From the NCBI GenBank assembly GCA_019119635.1, contig DWWP01000010.1:49614-113613 (forward strand): 64,000 nucleotides of DNA, given 5' to 3'. Below the pieces are notes generated by a model. The model was not told the DNA's origin. It saw only the letters and a list, made by a program, of their open reading frames with translations, and made no database searches. Shown here in pieces: positions 24,806-33,577 of the stretch. The translations under genes were made by a program, and so were the position numbers. The DNA is from Candidatus Dietzia intestinipullorum (GTDB lineage Bacteria; Actinomycetota; Actinomycetes; Mycobacteriales; Mycobacteriaceae). Every line of letters begins with the position of its first letter. Position 1 is the first letter of the stretch.

Positions 24806-25896
24806 TGACCACCACCGGCACCGCCACCGAGACCGTCGACCTCACCGTCGACCCCGATCTCCAGAGCCTCATGACCGACCTCGTCTCCGGGTTCTCCGCA
24901 CCGGACGCCGATCCCGACCCCGCCGCCGTGTGGGCCACGCTGACCGAGGTCGGCCTCGCCCGCCTGACCGCCCCGGAGGAGTCCGGGGGCAGCGGGGCCG
25001 GGTGGTCCGAGGCCGCCGCGCTCCTGCGCACGCTCGCCGCCGCCGGCGTGGCCGCGCCCTACGCCGAGACCGACCTGCTGGCCGGCCCCGTGCGCCGCGC
25101 GGCGGGCCTCGACGACTCCTCCGGCGAGACCGCCACCGTCGCCGTCCTGGGTCCCGGCGGCACGGCGCACCGCGTCCCCTGGGCCGGCGCCACCGCGACC
25201 GTCGTGTGCGTCCGCCGTGCGGGCGGGGGGTACGAGGCCGCCGACGTGGCCACCGACCGACTCGACCTCACCGCAGCCGAGTCGATCTCCGCCGTCCCGA
25301 CCGCCTCCGTCCGGCCCCCGCAGGACGCCGGGTGGGTCCCCGTCGACGACGCGGCGGTGGAGGCGCTGGTCCTCCGGGGCGCGCTGACCCGCGCCGTGCA
25401 GTCCGTCGGCGCGATGGACGGGATGCTGACCTCCGCGATCGGCCACACCACCGAACGCAACCAGTTCGGCCGGGCGCTCGCGAAGTTCCAGTCGGTACAG
25501 AACCTCGTGGTGGACCTGGCCGCCGAGGCCATGCTCGCCCGCGCCGCCGTGGACTCGGCCCTCGCCGACGCCCTGACCGAGGACCTCGCCGGGGAGCTGT
25601 CCGGATTCCGGGTGGCCGTGGCCCGCAGCGTGGTCTCGCAGGCGGTCGCGGTGGCGGTCCGCAACGCGCACCAGGTCCACGGGGCCATCGGCACCACCCA
25701 TGAGCACACGCTCCACCGGGTGACCCTGCCCGCGCTGCAGTGGCGCTCCGAGTTCGGCTCCGCGTCCTTCTGGGAGGGCCTGCTCACCCGGCTCGCCGTC
25801 GCCGGCGGCATGGACGCGGCCTGGCCGATGATCGTCGAGGGCCGCCCCGTCGACGACGGCCCCGCGGACTGGCTCGCCGCGGTGACCGGAGCCTGA
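24805..25896 (+). CDS. Acyl-CoA dehydrogenase, partner subunit
   Basis: A protein of 363 residues. The family signal is weaker than in its neighbour: the middle-domain SEPxxGSD motif is absent, but the C-terminal helical domain keeps TERNQFGRALAKFQSVQNLV and QVHGAIGTTHEHTLHR. Partners of this kind combine with a canonical dehydrogenase in alpha2-beta2 enzymes, the good FAD sites being shared. Translation is coupled to the gene before it. It is followed by the MFS gene after 53 bases. Confidence 0.82.
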   Translation: MTTTGTATETVDLTVDPDLQSLMTDLVSGFSAPDADPDPAAVWATLTEVGLARLTAPEESGGSGAGWSEAAALLRTLAAAGVAAPYAETDLLAGPVRRAAGLDDSSGETATVAVLGPGGTAHRVPWAGATATVVCVRRAGGGYEAADVATDRLDLTAAESISAVPTASVRPPQDAGWVPVDDAAVEALVLRGALTRAVQSVGAMDGMLTSAIGHTTERNQFGRALAKFQSVQNLVVDLAAEAMLARAAVDSALADALTEDLAGELSGFRVAVARSVVSQAVAVAVRNAHQVHGAIGTTHEHTLHRVTLPALQWRSEFGSASFWEGLLTRLAVAGGMDAAWPMIVEGRPVDDGPADWLAAVTGA

Positions 25897-25949
25897 CCCC
25901 GACGACGGCCGCCACCCGCCCACCACACAGAGAAAGGCCCGCCCGGACC

Positions 25950-27161
25950 ATGCCCGCCCCGCTCGTACGGTTGTTCATCGCGACCGTGCTCATCAACGGC
26001 GCGTACGACGCCGCGCGGGTGGCCATCTCCTACCGGGTCCTGGCGCTCGGCGGCGACGCGGTGGCGGTGGGCCTGGTCGCGTCGAGCTTCGCGCTCCTGC
26101 CGATGCTGGTGGCGCTGTCCTTCGGCCGCCTGGTGGACCGCCGGGGCAGCTGGGGGGTGCTCGGCGCGGGGGCCGCCGTCTCGGCGGCGGCCGTGGCACT
26201 CGCCGCCGTCTCCCCCACCATCGCCGTCCTCGCGGCGGCCAACGCCGCGATGGGCCTCGGTCAGGTGATGACGCTGATCGGGGCGCAGGGCTTCGTCATG
26301 GAGCTCACCGAACGCTCCCGGCACGTCAACGGGTTCGCCATGTTCACCCTGGCCGTCTCCGTCGGCCAGACCCTGGGCACGCCCGCGATGGGACTGCTCC
26401 TCCGGTCCGGCCGGGGCGACGACGGGACCGTCGCCACCGGCCCGGGGCTGGCCGTGATGGCCGTGGCTATCGCCGTGGCGCTGCCGTTCTGCCTGTCGCT
26501 GCCCCGGAACGCCCGCAGGTCGGGTCAGGCGAGCCGGGCAGCCGCGGCGTCGATGCCGGCGCTCGTGCGTCGCACGGGGATGGTCCCCTCCATCTTCGCG
26601 GCCCTCATCGTCGTCACCGGGTTCGACCTCATCACCGCGTACATGCCCGTGGTGGGCGAATCGGTCGGGCTGAGCGCGCTCACCGTCTCGCTCCTCGTGG
26701 CCACCCGTTCGATCTTCTCCATGATCTCCCGGGCCGCCATGCCGTTGGTACTGCGGCGGGCCTCCCAGCGGGCGATCCTCATCGCCTCGCCGGTCGTCAC
26801 CACCCCGGCCGTCCTCGTCCTGGGACTGTCCGGTGAGGCCGCGGTGCTGTGGGGCTGTCTCGCCGTGATCGGCTTCTTCTGGGGCATGAACCAGCCCGTG
26901 ACCATGAACTGGGTGACCGCCGCGGCCCCGTCCGGGGACCGGGCCGCCGCCCTGTCTCTCCGACTCACCGGCAACCGCGCCGCCCAGGTCCTGATCCCGC
27001 TGGGCGCCGGCGCTCTCGCCGGCGTCGCGGGCCCCGGCAGCGTCTTCCTGCTCTCCGGAGCCCTCACCGCGACGTCGGCGGTGACCACCACCACCTCGTT
27101 GCACCGGCACCCCTTCGCCGAACTCGACTCCCCGACCCCCCGAACCAGGAGAGACACATGA
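25950..27161 (+). CDS. Major facilitator superfamily transporter
   Basis: A protein of 403 residues with about twelve hydrophobic segments and an MFS loop signature (FGRLVDRRGSWGVLGAG between segments 2 and 3). It is probably a cytoplasmic-membrane permease or exporter of a pathway compound. ATG 25950 is preferred; the track ORF extends 70 codons through the dehydrogenase. The stop overlaps the CoA-transferase start (ATGA). Substrate unknown. Confidence 0.82.
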   Translation: MPAPLVRLFIATVLINGAYDAARVAISYRVLALGGDAVAVGLVASSFALLPMLVALSFGRLVDRRGSWGVLGAGAAVSAAAVALAAVSPTIAVLAAANAAMGLGQVMTLIGAQGFVMELTERSRHVNGFAMFTLAVSVGQTLGTPAMGLLLRSGRGDDGTVATGPGLAVMAVAIAVALPFCLSLPRNARRSGQASRAAAASMPALVRRTGMVPSIFAALIVVTGFDLITAYMPVVGESVGLSALTVSLLVATRSIFSMISRAAMPLVLRRASQRAILIASPVVTTPAVLVLGLSGEAAVLWGCLAVIGFFWGMNQPVTMNWVTAAAPSGDRAAALSLRLTGNRAAQVLIPLGAGALAGVAGPGSVFLLSGALTATSAVTTTTSLHRHPFAELDSPTPRTRRDT

Positions 27162-28351
27162 CCACCACCGACCGCACCGGCTCGCTGACCGACCTCAGGG
27201 TCGTCGACCTCTCCCGCGTGCTGGCCGGGCCGCTCTGCGGGCAGATGCTCGCCGATCACGGTGCCGACGTGATCAAGGTCGAGCCGCCCGCCGGCGACGA
27301 CACCCGCTGGTGGGGCCCGCCGTTCTTCAAGCCCGGCCACAGCGCCTACTTCGACGGCCTCAACCGCAACAAGCGCAACATCAGCGTGGACCTGCGGACC
27401 GACGAGGGGCAGGCGCTGCTGCGGCGGATGCTCGGCGAGGCCGACGTGGTGATCGAGAACTTCAAGGCCGGCACGCTGACCAGGTGGGGCCTGTCCGACG
27501 AGGTCCTGGCCGAGGAGTTCCCCCGACTCATCCGGTGCCGGATCACCGGCTACGGCGTCGACGGCCCGCTCGGCGGCGCCCCCGGGTACGACGCGGTGCT
27601 CCAGGCCCTGTCCGGCCTGATGAGCATCAACGGCGAGGCCGACGGCCCCGAGATGCGGATCGGCATCCCGCTGGTCGACATCATCACGAGCCTCAACGCG
27701 ATGTCCGGGATCCTCATGGCGGTGCACGCCCGCGAGACCACCGGCCGCGGCCAGCTGGTGGACCTCGCGCTGCTCGACAACGCCGTGTCGATCCTGCACC
27801 CGCACGTGGGCAAATGGTTCGCCACCGGCCAGACACCGCCGCGGACCGGCGTGGCCCACCCGACCATCGCCCCGTATGAGACGTTCGCCTGCGCCGACGG
27901 CCCGTTCTTCCTCGGGGTGGGCAACGACTCGCAGTTCCGGTCGCTGACCGCCGCACTCGGCGTCGGCGGGCTGGCCGACGACCCGCGGTACGTGACCAAT
28001 GCCGACCGGCTCGCCCACTCCGCGGACCTGCGGGTCACGCTCGGCGAGATCCTGGGCCGGTGGGAGCGCGAGGAGCTCGCCGACCTGTGCCGCTCGGCGG
28101 GCGTACCGGGCGGTGCAGTCAACACCGTCGGCGAGGCCATGTCGCTGCCCCAGGTGCTCCACCGCGAGATGGTGGTCGAGCGCGACGGCTACCGCAGCGT
28201 GGGGATCCCGGTGAAGCTCGACGACACCCCCGGCGCCGTGCGGTTCGGCCCGCGGGACCGCGGGGCGGACACCGACGAGGTGCTCGCCGACCTCGGGATC
28301 ACCGAGGAGCATGCGGCGGGCCTGCGCGCGGCCGGCGTCCTGCCCGCCTGA
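27158..28351 (+). CDS. Class III (CaiB/BaiF) CoA-transferase
   Basis: A protein of 397 residues. It carries the family N-terminus (RVVDLSRVLAGPLCGQMLAD, GADVIKVEPP), the FNRNKRNISVDL-like stretch and RGQLVDLALLD, where the last Asp matches the catalytic position of formyl-CoA transferase. These enzymes move CoA between carboxylic acids. With two acyl-CoA dehydrogenases and a permease in one operon, it probably activates the acid that enters by the local transporters. The reading frame extends upstream in the track, but ATG 27158 follows AGGAGAG. Confidence 0.87.
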   Translation: MTTTDRTGSLTDLRVVDLSRVLAGPLCGQMLADHGADVIKVEPPAGDDTRWWGPPFFKPGHSAYFDGLNRNKRNISVDLRTDEGQALLRRMLGEADVVIENFKAGTLTRWGLSDEVLAEEFPRLIRCRITGYGVDGPLGGAPGYDAVLQALSGLMSINGEADGPEMRIGIPLVDIITSLNAMSGILMAVHARETTGRGQLVDLALLDNAVSILHPHVGKWFATGQTPPRTGVAHPTIAPYETFACADGPFFLGVGNDSQFRSLTAALGVGGLADDPRYVTNADRLAHSADLRVTLGEILGRWEREELADLCRSAGVPGGAVNTVGEAMSLPQVLHREMVVERDGYRSVGIPVKLDDTPGAVRFGPRDRGADTDEVLADLGITEEHAAGLRAAGVLPA

Positions 28352-28369
28352 CCGGGGCCCCGCCGCGGG

Positions 28370-29191
28370 TCAGCGGTCGAGCACGGCCTTGAGGAACGTG
28401 CGGGTGCGCTCCTGTGCCGGATCGGTGAAGATCGCCTCGGGGGTGCCCTCCTCGACGATCTTGCCCTGGTCGAACACGAGCACCCGGTCCGCCACGTCGC
28501 GGGCGAAGCCCATCTCGTGCGTCACGATGAGCATGGTGATGTCGGTGGTCTCGGCGATCATCCGCAGGACGCCGAGGACGTCCGCGACCAGCTCGGGGTC
28601 GAGGGCCGAGGTGACCTCGTCGAGCAGCAGGATGTCAGGGTCCATGGCCAGCGCGCGGGCGATCGCGACCCGCTGCTGCTGGCCGCCCGAGAGCATGGTG
28701 GGGTGGGCGTCCTCCCGGTCCGAGAGCCCGACGGTGGCCAGGAGCTCCCGCGCCCGCTCCGCCGCCTCTGTCTTGGACCGACCCAGCACGTGGATCTGCG
28801 CCTCGGTGATGTTCTCCAGCACCGTCATGTTGGGGAACAGGTTGAACTGCTGGAAGACCATCCCGATGGTCGAGCGGACGGCCCGCAGATGCTTCTGGGA
28901 GGCCTTGACCAGCTTGTCGCCCTTGTACTGGTGGGTCAGGGGCCGACCGTCCACCCAGATCACGCCCCCGTTGACCGGCTCGAGCGTCATCAGCAGCCGC
29001 AGGATCGTGGTCTTGCCCGACCCGCTGGGCCCGATCAGTGCCACCCGCTCGCCGCGGCGGACGGTGAAGTCGAGGTGGTCCAGGACGACGTGGTCACCGA
29101 ACTGCTTGACCACGCGGTCGAACACCACCATCGGTGACTTGCCGTGGCCCTGAGCTCCCGGCCGGTCCGGGGTGATGTGGTCAGTAGACAA
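28370..29191 (-). CDS. ehuA: Ectoine/hydroxyectoine-type ABC transporter ATP-binding protein EhuA
   Basis: A protein of 273 residues of the polar-amino-acid ABC ATPases. Walker A is GPSGSGKTT, signature LSGGQQQRV, Walker B ILLLDEVTSALD, and the switch histidine lies in LIVTHEMGF. The insertion QYKGDKLVKASQKHLRAVR resembles the EhuA branch. It energises the two permeases encoded just upstream, whose last gene overlaps it by 11 bases. Convergent with the CoA-transferase gene, only 18 bases away. The ATPase family assignment is certain; the ectoine role is inferred from the operon. Confidence 0.8.
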   Translation of the reverse strand: MSTDHITPDRPGAQGHGKSPMVVFDRVVKQFGDHVVLDHLDFTVRRGERVALIGPSGSGKTTILRLLMTLEPVNGGVIWVDGRPLTHQYKGDKLVKASQKHLRAVRSTIGMVFQQFNLFPNMTVLENITEAQIHVLGRSKTEAAERARELLATVGLSDREDAHPTMLSGGQQQRVAIARALAMDPDILLLDEVTSALDPELVADVLGVLRMIAETTDITMLIVTHEMGFARDVADRVLVFDQGKIVEEGTPEAIFTDPAQERTRTFLKAVLDR

Positions 29192-29825
29192 GGGACTTCT
29201 CCAGTCTCCGGATCAGAATCGAGGTCGGGTAGCTCGCGAGCAGGAAGATCACGCCGGCGAGCGTGATCGGCTCGAGGTACTGGAAGTTGCGGGCACCGTA
29301 CTGCTGCGCGGCCGTCACCATCTCCACCACCGTGATGGCGAACAGGAACGGGGTGTCCTTGAACAGCGAGATCGCGTAGTTCCCGAGCGCCGGCACCGTG
29401 TTCCGGATGGCCTGGGGCAGCACGACCGCGCGCCACGTCCGGCTCGCCGGCAGCGACAGCGCGCGGGCGGCCTCCCACTGGCCCGGCGGGACGGCGTCGA
29501 TGCCCGCGCGGTACACCTCCGCCATATAGGTGGCGTAGTGGATCCCGATCACGGCGATGCCGATCTGCAACGCCGAGAACTGCGGCAGGAGGAAGTACGC
29601 GAACATCAGCTGCACCACCAGCGGGGTCAGCCGGATGAACTCGGTGACCATCCGCAGCGGCACGGTGAGCACCGCGGGCGCGGACCGGCGGACCACCGCG
29701 ACCGCCAGACCCAGCACCGCGGCGATCACGAAGCCCACCACGGTGGCCAGCAGCGTGATCCGGAAGCCCTCGAGCAGGACGGGGATGCTCTCGAGTGCGC
29801 GTTCCCAGCTCCAGTCGACGTTCAT
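29181..29825 (-). CDS. ehuD: ABC transporter permease EhuD
   Basis: A protein of 214 residues of the HisM/GlnP permease family with about five membrane segments and the ATPase-docking EAA-like loop (GQWEAARALSLPASRTWRAVVLPQAIRN). N-terminal MNVDWSWERALESIPVLLEG resembles EhuD. It pairs with the next upstream permease to form the channel. ATG 29825 overlaps the ehuC stop by four bases. Confidence 0.78.
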   Translation of the reverse strand: MNVDWSWERALESIPVLLEGFRITLLATVVGFVIAAVLGLAVAVVRRSAPAVLTVPLRMVTEFIRLTPLVVQLMFAYFLLPQFSALQIGIAVIGIHYATYMAEVYRAGIDAVPPGQWEAARALSLPASRTWRAVVLPQAIRNTVPALGNYAISLFKDTPFLFAITVVEMVTAAQQYGARNFQYLEPITLAGVIFLLASYPTSILIRRLEKSLVY

Positions 29826-30565
29826 CGTCCCACCCCCACAGCGGCCACCGCCGGCTCCTCGACGGGGGCGGGCCGCAGGCTCAGGACCTCCCGCAACGTC
29901 GGCCCCGCCCCGAGGCGGGACTTCGCGCGGACCTCGAGCAGGTTCATCAGCAGCGTGAGCACGTAGGCGATGAGGAAGTACAGCACCAGGCCGATCCCGA
30001 ACGCGAACACCGTGTCCCCCGTGGTCTTGCGCAGCTCATCGATCTGATAGGTCAGGTCCTGCAGCAGGATGAAGCTGGCCAGGGCGCTGCCCTTGAGGAG
30101 CTGGATCAGCAGATTGTTCAGCGGCGGGATCATCTGCGCCCACGCCTGCGGGAACCCCACCCGGTACAGGCGCTGCCAGGGCGAGAAGTTCAACGCCACG
30201 GCGGCCTCCCACTGGGGTCCCGGCACCGCTGCCAGCGAGCCGCGGACCACCTCGGCCGCGTACGCCCCGTAGTTCAGACCCAGTGCCAGGATCCCGCAGA
30301 ACAGCGGGTCGAGCTCGTAGCCGAGCAGCGGCAGCACGAAGAACAGCCAGAACAGCTGGACCAGCAGGGACGTGCCCCGGAAGAACTCGACGACCGTCCT
30401 GGACACGCCGCGGACCACCATGAGGCGGGAGCCGGCGGCGACGCCGAGCACCAACGCCATCACGAAGCCCAGCGCGGCGCCGCCGAGTGTCAGGTAGATC
30501 GTGGTGAGTATGCCTTCCTGGAAGCGCGGCCACGCGTCCAGGAAGGCATCGATACTAGTGCTCAC
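29822..30565 (-). CDS. ehuC: ABC transporter permease EhuC
   Basis: A protein of 247 residues, same permease family as the gene downstream, with a docking loop (GPQWEAAVALNFSPWQRLYRV). It has a Pro/Val-rich C-terminal tail of about 35 residues. FFRGTSLLVQLFWLFFVLPL is typical of amino-acid permeases. It lies 30 bases after the binding protein gene, in the order binding protein - permease - permease - ATPase that is usual for ehu operons. Confidence 0.78.
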   Translation of the reverse strand: MSTSIDAFLDAWPRFQEGILTTIYLTLGGAALGFVMALVLGVAAGSRLMVVRGVSRTVVEFFRGTSLLVQLFWLFFVLPLLGYELDPLFCGILALGLNYGAYAAEVVRGSLAAVPGPQWEAAVALNFSPWQRLYRVGFPQAWAQMIPPLNNLLIQLLKGSALASFILLQDLTYQIDELRKTTGDTVFAFGIGLVLYFLIAYVLTLLMNLLEVRAKSRLGAGPTLREVLSLRPAPVEEPAVAAVGVGR

Positions 30566-30595
30566 CGTTTCTCGGGTTCAGCGGTTTTCTCGTCA

Positions 30596-31489
30596 TCACT
30601 CGCCGGCGCAGAGGTCCGCCGTCGTCAGCTCGGGATCCGGGAGCTCCTCCTCGGTGAACCCGAACTCACCGACGATGGACAGGTACTTCTCCGGGTCCGA
30701 GGTGATCTTGGCCAGTTCCTCGTTGTAGGCGTCGAGCAGCTCCCGGTCGCCGGTGCGGAAGACGGTGCCGCCGGCGCCGACCTGCGGCTCACCGTCGATC
30801 TCCGCGACAAAGGACTCGGTCACCTCGATCGGCGCGTCCGGGTTGTTGTTGGCCAGCCAGTTCAGCGAGATGCCGGTCAGAGCAAACACGTCGGCACGCC
30901 CGGAGGTGATGGCGTCCATCCCGTCCTGCGGGGTGGCGACCTGCGTGCTCTCGATACCCAGGTCGACGGCGTAGTCGGACTCGATCGCTCCGGTCATCGT
31001 GGCCAGCCGCGCATCACTGTCGGCGACGGACTGCATGTCCGTCAGGTCCATCGGGTTGCCCTCCTCGACCATCAGCGCGGTGGTGTACATGAACTCGGGC
31101 TCGGAGAACGCGGCCTGCTCACAGCGTTCCGGCAGGATCGACATCCCGGCGCTCACCACGTCGAAGCGGTTGGCGGTCAGTCCGGGGATGAGCGCGCCGA
31201 AGTCGGCGTTCTCTCCCTCGACGGTGTCGATGCCCAGGTTGCTGAAGATCTCGCGGTGCAGCGCCACCGTGGCGCCGGTCAGCTCACCGTCCTGCTCGAA
31301 AGAGTACGGGGCTTCGCCGGCGAAGCCGACCGTCACGGTGCCCGCGTCCCGGAGCGACTCCAGCGTGCTCGTGTCCTCGTCGGTCGTGGTCGACGTGCAC
31401 CCGGCGAGCCCTACACCGATCACGGAGGCCGCGGCGATCATCGTCATCGCGCGGCGTCGTAGTGGCCTGGTCGGCACTGACGGTCCCAT
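30596..31489 (-). CDS. ehuB: Ectoine/hydroxyectoine-type solute-binding lipoprotein EhuB
   Basis: A protein of 297 residues. The signal peptide ends in lipobox LAGC (about residue 30). The mature part keeps features of EhuB: VGFAGEAPYSFE, FGALIPGLTANRFDVVSAGM and PERCEQAAFSEP. EhuB binds ectoine or hydroxyectoine outside the membrane for import as osmolyte or nutrient. ATG 31489 follows GGTGGAGAAG. The track ORF adds 40 residues with no signal-peptide sense. No ectoine catabolism genes are nearby, so osmoprotectant use is more likely, but ligand specificity is not proven by sequence alone. Confidence 0.77.
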   Translation of the reverse strand: MGPSVPTRPLRRRAMTMIAAASVIGVGLAGCTSTTTDEDTSTLESLRDAGTVTVGFAGEAPYSFEQDGELTGATVALHREIFSNLGIDTVEGENADFGALIPGLTANRFDVVSAGMSILPERCEQAAFSEPEFMYTTALMVEEGNPMDLTDMQSVADSDARLATMTGAIESDYAVDLGIESTQVATPQDGMDAITSGRADVFALTGISLNWLANNNPDAPIEVTESFVAEIDGEPQVGAGGTVFRTGDRELLDAYNEELAKITSDPEKYLSIVGEFGFTEEELPDPELTTADLCAGE

Positions 31490-31684
31490 GGTCTTCTCCA
31501 CCTTCCGGTAGCGGTCGAACCCGGGGTCCACCCCGTCGCCCGATCCTCTGCTCGCACCGCTGCGCCTTGTGACGCCCGGCACTTCCTTTGAGTCTCCTGA
31601 ACGTAACACGTGTCACTCGCTGTGCTGTGGCTTTCCCCTCCCGGATACGACGCTTCGCCGCCGGCCGCGCATATCGTGGTGCGT

Positions 31685-32443
31685 ATGAGCTCGCCGGAGA
31701 CACTCACCGACGCCCTACGCCGCGCCGCCGCCGCCGAGACGCTGGTGGTGGCCTGCGACTACGACGGCACCCTGGCGCCGTTCGTCGACGACCCCGGGGC
31801 CGCGGTCCCCGCCCCCGGGGCGGCAGCCGCGCTCGAGAGACTGGCCGCGCTGCCCCGGACGACCGTCGCCCTGCTCTCCGGGCGCAACCGCGCCGCGCTG
31901 GCCGCGGTGAGCGGCGCCGTGGCACCGGTCGAGCTGGTGGGCAGCCACGGTTCGGAGTGGGAGTCGGGCTTCGACCGTCCCCCGGGCGACGACGACGAGG
32001 TGGTGCTCTCCCGGATCCGGGGCGCCCTCGAGGAGATCGTCACGCGCACCCCGGGCGCGCACGTCGAGCTCAAGCCCACCTCCGCGGTCCTGCACGTCCG
32101 GCCCGTGGAGGACCCGTCGCTCCGCGAGCGCGCGCTGGCGGACGCCCTGGCCGGCCCGGCGCGACTGGCGGGCGCGCACGTGACCGAGGGCAAGAACGTC
32201 GTGGAGATCGCGGTGCGCGAGGCCAGCAAGGGCGCGGCCGTGGAGACGCTGGTCGCGCGGGCGGGGGCGCAGGTCGCGGTGTTCGTCGGAGACGACGTGA
32301 CCGACGAACGCGGCTTCGCCCGGCTGCGCCCGCAGGATGTCGGCGTCAAGGTGGGCGCGGGCGAGACGCTCGCCGGGCACCGCGTGGACGACATCCCGGC
32401 CGCGGTGGCCGTCCTGGAGGAACTGGCGCGCCTGCGCGGGTGA
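31685..32443 (+). CDS. otsB: Trehalose-6-phosphate phosphatase
   Basis: A protein of 252 residues of the HAD superfamily. Motif I is DYDGTLAPF (nucleophile Asp and acid Asp), motif II LLSGR, and the late motif VGDDVTDERGF binds magnesium. It removes phosphate from trehalose-6-phosphate, giving trehalose. ATG 31685 gives the normal OtsB length; the 25-residue longer ORF lacks a ribosome site. No otsA is nearby. The 195 bases before it carry an 8-bp palindrome (ACACGTGT, 31606-31613) and nothing else I recognise. Confidence 0.85.
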   Translation: MSSPETLTDALRRAAAAETLVVACDYDGTLAPFVDDPGAAVPAPGAAAALERLAALPRTTVALLSGRNRAALAAVSGAVAPVELVGSHGSEWESGFDRPPGDDDEVVLSRIRGALEEIVTRTPGAHVELKPTSAVLHVRPVEDPSLRERALADALAGPARLAGAHVTEGKNVVEIAVREASKGAAVETLVARAGAQVAVFVGDDVTDERGFARLRPQDVGVKVGAGETLAGHRVDDIPAAVAVLEELARLRG

Positions 32444-32514
32444 GGCGACCCCCGGACGGAGGGCCGTCGGCCCGGGGATTTGCGCGCGGCGGCGGGGCGG
32501 CGCCTACACTTAAC

Positions 32515-32533
32515 GACAACGGTTCCCATTATC
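32515..32533. promoter_or_regulatory. Possible Zur box before the zinc ABC operon
   Basis: GACAACGGTTCCCATTATC lies 17 bases before the GTG of the binding protein. It is a 19-bp imperfect dyad (13 of 19 symmetric positions) with the AAnGG...CCnTT outline seen in actinobacterial Zur sites. It probably overlaps the promoter, so zinc-loaded Zur would shut the operon. The match is moderate. Confidence 0.5.
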
Positions 32534-32550
32534 TATAGAGAGCGAGCACC

Positions 32551-33573
32551 GTGACCCTCTCCCGCCCCCTGCGCGCGAGCGCACTCGCCGCCGCCGGCCT
32601 GCTCAGCATCTCCACCCTCGCCGCGTGCAGCGGCTCCGACACGGGCGGTGACGGGGGCGACGGCCCCGACATCGTCGCCTCGACCACCGTCTACGCCGGC
32701 ATCGCCGAGCACGTCGCCGGTGAGCACGCGAGCGTCGAGTCCGTGATCTCCGACCCCACCGCCGACCCGCACTCCTACGAGGCCAGCCCGGCCGATGCCG
32801 CCGCGGTGACCAGCGCGGACCTCGTGGTCTACAACGGCGCCGGCTACGACGCCTTCGTGGACATGGCGCTCGAGAACGCCGGCGACCTGCCCGTGGTCAG
32901 TGCCGTCGACGAGTTCGAGCGCGCCACCTCGACGTCCGTCGCGGCGCACTCCCACGACCACGGCGACGACGGCCACGACCACTCCCACGATCACTCGCAT
33001 GACCACGACGCCGAGCCCGGCACCACCACCAACGAGCACGTGTGGTTCAGCCTGCCCACCGTCGTGGCCGTGGCCGAGCGGGTCGCCGAGGAGCTCGCGG
33101 AGCTCGACGCCGAGAACGCCGAGACCTACCGCGACAACGCCCGCGGGTTCGCCGACGCGCTCGCCCCGCTGGAGGAGCAGGTCGACGCGATCCACGACCG
33201 GGGCCACTTCGCCTACGCGCAGACCGAGCCGATCGGCGCGCACCTGTTCGAGGCCGCGCACATGGTCGACCGGACGCCCCCCGGCTTCCTGTCGGCGATC
33301 GAGGAGGACTCGGACCCGTCGGCCGCGGATCTGACCACCACGCTCGACCTCCTGCGCGACCGGTCGGTCGACTTCCTCGCGTTCAACGTCCAGACCGAGA
33401 CCCTGGTGACCGGCCGCGTCCGCGACACGGCCGAGGAGGCGGGCCTCGTCGTCGTCGAACTCGCCGAGACCCTCCCCGAGGGGGAGGACTACGTGACGTG
33501 GATGACCGGCATCGTCGACAACCTCACCGCGGCGCTGGACGGTGTCCAGCCCTCCGGCGATGCGGGACACTGA
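32551..33573 (+). CDS. Zinc/manganese-type ABC solute-binding lipoprotein (ZnuA family)
   Basis: A protein of 340 residues. Signal peptide with lipobox LAAC (about residue 25), then cluster A-1 metal-binding domain (IVASTTVYAGIAEHVAGEHA, DPHSYEASPAD). The histidine-rich loop HSHDHGDDGHDHSHDHSHD near residue 133 is the hallmark of zinc-specific members. Metal ligands are likely the His in DPHSYE, the one in NEHVWFS and the one in RGHFAYAQ. Starts with GTG. The ATPase gene begins four bases after its stop. Confidence 0.87.
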   Translation: MTLSRPLRASALAAAGLLSISTLAACSGSDTGGDGGDGPDIVASTTVYAGIAEHVAGEHASVESVISDPTADPHSYEASPADAAAVTSADLVVYNGAGYDAFVDMALENAGDLPVVSAVDEFERATSTSVAAHSHDHGDDGHDHSHDHSHDHDAEPGTTTNEHVWFSLPTVVAVAERVAEELAELDAENAETYRDNARGFADALAPLEEQVDAIHDRGHFAYAQTEPIGAHLFEAAHMVDRTPPGFLSAIEEDSDPSAADLTTTLDLLRDRSVDFLAFNVQTETLVTGRVRDTAEEAGLVVVELAETLPEGEDYVTWMTGIVDNLTAALDGVQPSGDAGH

Positions 33574-33577
33574 GCCG

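Noticed and set aside
31606-31613. ACACGTGT palindrome before otsB
   Set aside because: Eight bases only; could occur by chance, and no known regulator fits.
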